33,648 nucleotides of DNA from Chloroflexota bacterium (GTDB lineage: Bacteria > Chloroflexota > Anaerolineae > UBA7937 > B3-Chlor). Under the pieces are notes generated by a model that was given only the letters and a program-made list of their open reading frames with translations, did no database searches and had not been told where the DNA came from. Positions 31,575-33,648 of the stretch are shown here, one piece after another. Numbering within the stretch: position 1 is the first letter of the stretch; each line of letters starts with the position of its first letter. The position numbers and the translations under genes were made by a program. The DNA lies in NCBI GenBank assembly GCA_030613785.1, contig JAUWLF010000041.1, forward strand, positions 1 to 33,648. The letters are read 5' to 3'.

Positions 31575-31737
31575 AGCTGGTCGGAGTGACGCAGCCAGCC
31601 GTGTTCCCCGGATTCGCGTCGCCGACTAGTGCCTTGCACCCGCCCAGGACCTGCTCCTCGGCCACCAACTCGATCTGTTTCACTTGCGGTTTTCGATAGG
31701 GCTTTCTTTCTCTCGTGCTATCGTCTCTTTGCTTCAT
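31555..31737 (-). CDS. RiPP precursor peptide, three-Cys core
   Basis: The 60-residue peptide has an excellent ribosome site (GGAAGGAGAG) before its ATG. The charged N-terminal leader contains 'KPYRKPQVKQIEL' (12-24), a Y-x2-P-x-V/L pattern like that bound by PqqD-type RRE domains in lasso precursors, then 'EEQVLGGCKA' (27-36). The LGG at 31-33 could mark the leader/core boundary. The C-terminal part (34-60) is rich in Gly, Thr, Asn and Cys, with C34, C49 and C55, and ends V-E-E-G-T. It lies between the radical SAM and kinase genes. Thioether links made by the radical SAM/SPASM enzyme at the Cys residues are the likely modification (inference). Confidence 0.85.
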   Translation of the reverse strand: MKQRDDSTRERKPYRKPQVKQIELVAEEQVLGGCKALVGDANPGNTAGCVTPTSCVEEGT

Positions 31738-31802
31738 CTCTTCTCTCCTTCCTTAGGCCGCCACCATGGCGGTCCACATGATCTATTCCGTCCGACAAAC
31801 GA

Positions 31803-32906
31803 CTACTGGCCCACTCCAACTCTGCTCGGCCTGCGCCCGAACGCCTCTGCCCGAAGATGAGCGACGCGGCACAGATATTCTACAGCCGTCTGTGAATCCC
31901 CGTGTTCCAACTGGGACCACGCCGGGCACTGACCACAGATAGACATCAAGTCGCACGTTAGGCAAGCGTATTCGCCCCTCGGCCTCTGAAACCGAACCTC
32001 CGGGACAAATCGGTTCCACCCGTCACGAAAAGAGCCACGACGCAGATCGTAGGGTTCTGAGCGGTACATGATGCAGATGTTCAGCTGACCATAGGGATCT
32101 ATGTGGAATCTACTTATCCCCGCACCACAGACGAAAAGGTGGCGCTGATCATTCGGCGCTCCCAGGAGTCGGTCGCAAACGTCGGTCCAGGCCTCCCTTC
32201 GCGTATCGTCCGCCAGATCGAACCGCACGACCTCCTCGGGGGCGATCCGAAGCTCAGTCGGCCCTTGGCAACCATCCAGGCCAGCGTTGACCAGCGGGTC
32301 AAAACGGAAATCAACCCCTAGGCCCTCTGCATAGGCCCTCATGTCCCAAACCTCGTGTTCGTTCAAAGTCATAGCCATCGTCTTGAGCCTGAGGGGGACG
32401 TCCCGCTCCAGCAGAAGCTCGATGCCCCGGAGGCAAAGCTCGTGGGAACCAGGGATTCCGGTCACCTTCTCGTAGGTCTCTTTGGTGCGACCGTAGAGGC
32501 TGATCTCTACCATGAAGGGCCGCCATTCCTGAAGACAGTCGGCTATCCGAGGAGTGACAAGCGTGCCGTTCGTAAAGACCGTGACCAGAAAGCCTTTCCG
32601 CTTGGCGTAGGTGTAGATATCCAAGAAATCGGGGCGAAGCAATGGCTCGCCGCCCGTGAGCAGGAGCCACAGACAGCCTTCGTCTGCAATCTGATCCAGG
32701 AGGTCACAGATCTCTCCGTAGCTAAGCTCCTCCTCGTCAGCGATCCCAGCCCGGAAATCACCCAGATAGCAGTGCACGCACCTCAGATTACAGCGGAAGG
32801 TCAGTTCCAAGGACCCGGCAAGAGGCACCCTCTTACCAGCCAGCTTCTCGCGCAACCGCTCGCCGAACTCGCCGTAGCTTATCTTGGGGATGTGAGGGCA
32901 CTCCAT
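31803..32906 (-). CDS. Radical SAM/SPASM peptide maturase
   Basis: The 367-residue enzyme has the radical SAM [4Fe-4S] motif C39-x3-C43-x2-C46 ('FRCNLRCVHCYLG'), 'LLLTGGEPLLRPDF' (81-94) for SAM binding and a TIM-barrel core to ~250. The C-terminal SPASM domain has cysteines at 260, 278, 315, 318, 324, 327 and 346, the seven-Cys pattern that holds two auxiliary [4Fe-4S] clusters. SPASM enzymes next to PqqD proteins modify ribosomal peptides, often forming Cys thioethers or C-C bonds. It starts at the ATG at 32906, two bases after the PqqD-like stop, and is followed 65 bp later by the precursor gene. Confidence 0.95.
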   Translation of the reverse strand: MECPHIPKISYGEFGERLREKLAGKRVPLAGSLELTFRCNLRCVHCYLGDFRAGIADEEELSYGEICDLLDQIADEGCLWLLLTGGEPLLRPDFLDIYTYAKRKGFLVTVFTNGTLVTPRIADCLQEWRPFMVEISLYGRTKETYEKVTGIPGSHELCLRGIELLLERDVPLRLKTMAMTLNEHEVWDMRAYAEGLGVDFRFDPLVNAGLDGCQGPTELRIAPEEVVRFDLADDTRREAWTDVCDRLLGAPNDQRHLFVCGAGISRFHIDPYGQLNICIMYRSEPYDLRRGSFRDGWNRFVPEVRFQRPRGEYACLTCDLMSICGQCPAWSQLEHGDSQTAVEYLCRVAHLRAEAFGRRPSRVGVGQ

Positions 32907-32907
32907 G

Positions 32908-33198
32908 CTACACCCTTGTAATCGCCCCTATCGAGCTCAACTGCTGTATGAACTCCGTCAAGTCCTTCTGCGCTTCTTCCTCGGTAACCTCGAACTCCTC
33001 AACAATCAAAGCCAGTATCTCAGCAGTCGTTCTTTGACCATCCATCTGCTCCCAGATGTATGCGCCTACCTCGGTCAGAGTGTAGATGCTTCCCAGATCC
33101 GCCACGTTCTGGCGAATGGGGACCAGGATAACTTCGTCCTCGATCCTGCGAGAGACCATGGAGTCATCCTGGCCATAGATCTCCTGTGAACTACTCAA
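32908..33198 (-). CDS. PqqD-like RiPP recognition element protein
   Basis: The 96-residue protein has the PqqD winged-helix pattern: strands 'EDEVILVPIRQNVADLGSIYTL' (20-41), then 'TEVGAYIWEQMDGQRTTAEIL' (42-62), 'EEFEVTEEEAQKDLTEFIQQL' (67-87) and 'GAI'. RRE proteins bind the leader of the precursor and hand it to the modifying enzyme. I place the start at the TTG at 33198 because AAGGAG lies 8 nt upstream; the frame remains open to 33255 (another TTG) with a Gly-rich, non-conserved stretch. It is the first recognisable gene of the RiPP cluster and is coupled to the radical SAM gene. Confidence 0.9.
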   Translation of the reverse strand: MSSSQEIYGQDDSMVSRRIEDEVILVPIRQNVADLGSIYTLTEVGAYIWEQMDGQRTTAEILALIVEEFEVTEEEAQKDLTEFIQQLSSIGAITRV

Positions 33199-33290
33199 GA
33201 CTAGGTCTCCTTCCCCGCCGCCTGAGATACTCCTCGAAATCAGGCTATCTCGCAAACACTCGAGCCCAGTGGGTTCACAAGTGCAGCAGG

Positions 33291-33648
33291 CTAGCTCCCT
33301 CGTACGCGCAGTTTCATTCCCACGTACCCGGCGAGCCCCGCCAGACCGCTCCCGAGAAGCAGTACGCTGCCCATCTCAGGGACGAATTCTTCGCATGGCC
33401 TCACCCGTCCCGTCCACCTGGCAGATCTGGTCTGGTCTGTTGCCCACTGATCGTCGAACTCGACGGTGCCAACATTCCCAATCTCGCCATGTTCCGTCGC
33501 CGTGCAAAAGATCGTAATCGTGACCGTGGTGCCGGCAGGAAGCTTGTAGGGAGGGGCACCCATAGTGACCGTGACTGGGTTCACTCCGGGCCCTGACGCC
33601 GAGGTATCTGCAGGGCACGGTCCCGGCTGGCACTGAACGTCGACACTG
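33291..33648 (-). CDS. Secreted protein with PEP-CTERM-like sorting tail (5' truncated by window edge)
   Basis: The frame is open to the window edge on the minus strand, so only the last ~118 residues are visible. A Cys/Pro/Gly-rich linker (QCQPGPCPADTSASGPG) leads into a beta-rich segment 'LPAGTTVTITIFCTATEHGE'. The C-terminus is 'FVPEMGSVLLLGSGLAGLAG' followed by a short basic tail with Lys and Arg. It matches the PEP-CTERM plan: Val-Pro-Glu, hydrophobic helix, basic end. Only the second Pro is replaced (VPEMG, not VPEPG/S). Such tails are cut by an exosortase, none of which is in this window. It lies directly upstream of the RiPP cluster on the same strand. Confidence 0.75.
   Translation of the reverse strand, partial: SVDVQCQPGPCPADTSASGPGVNPVTVTMGAPPYKLPAGTTVTITIFCTATEHGEIGNVGTVEFDDQWATDQTRSARWTGRVRPCEEFVPEMGSVLLLGSGLAGLAGYVGMKLRVRGS

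Noticed and set aside
1..33648. CRISPR array, prophage or insertion sequence
   Set aside because: No regularly spaced repeats, transposase, integrase or phage genes are present.

Overview
The window (33.6 kb, GC-rich) looks like a chromosomal segment of an uncultivated, probably anaerobic bacterium, most likely Chloroflexota (Anaerolineae-like). That placement is an inference. It rests on the style of the secreted proteins (weak tandem beta-sandwich repeats, a fibronectin-like domain with a C-terminal anchor, a YLPLV-type C-terminal motif in the C25 peptidase), on a conservon-type GTPase, and on the GC-rich codon use. There is no rRNA, CRISPR array, insertion sequence or phage gene.

Left part (1-6.9 kb): the end of an unknown protein, a secreted beta-repeat protein, then a minus-strand run of tRNA-Trp, an HNH endonuclease, a Cys-rich ArsR regulator with a clear promoter/operator, and a primary-type sigma-70 factor. 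These are followed on the plus strand by tRNA-modification genes mnmE and tadA and by tRNA-Ser(CGA).

7.0-17.2 kb: a minus-strand polysaccharide operon (GT2 glycosyltransferase, SDR epimerase, DegT aminotransferase, a beheaded SAM methyltransferase, an O-antigen ligase/polymerase). Then come a transaldolase-like protein with an unusual Cys-containing insertion, a secreted amidase, and the CCA-adding enzyme.

17.4-23.7 kb: sbcD-type nuclease, a CvnD/MglA-like small GTPase, and an Fe-S/sulfur operon (IscS-like, IscU, double zinc ribbon, TusA-like). The IscS-like protein has lost the PLP-binding lysine and neighbouring PLP contacts but keeps the active-site cysteine. A malate/lactate dehydrogenase family gene and a HEPN/MNT pair follow; the HEPN gene appears frameshifted.

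23.7-33.6 kb: all on the minus strand. A RiPP-type cluster runs, in transcription order, PqqD-like RRE protein, radical SAM/SPASM enzyme, a 60-aa three-Cys precursor, HprK-like kinase and a soluble Ser/His S26 peptidase. It continues into secreted proteins: a gingipain-type C25 peptidase, an anchored Fn3-like protein and an SdrD-B-domain protein driven by a tandemly duplicated 81-bp promoter. A PEP-CTERM-like protein runs off the right edge upstream of the cluster. The RiPP cluster and the PLP-lysine-less IscS operon are the two most promising systems here.
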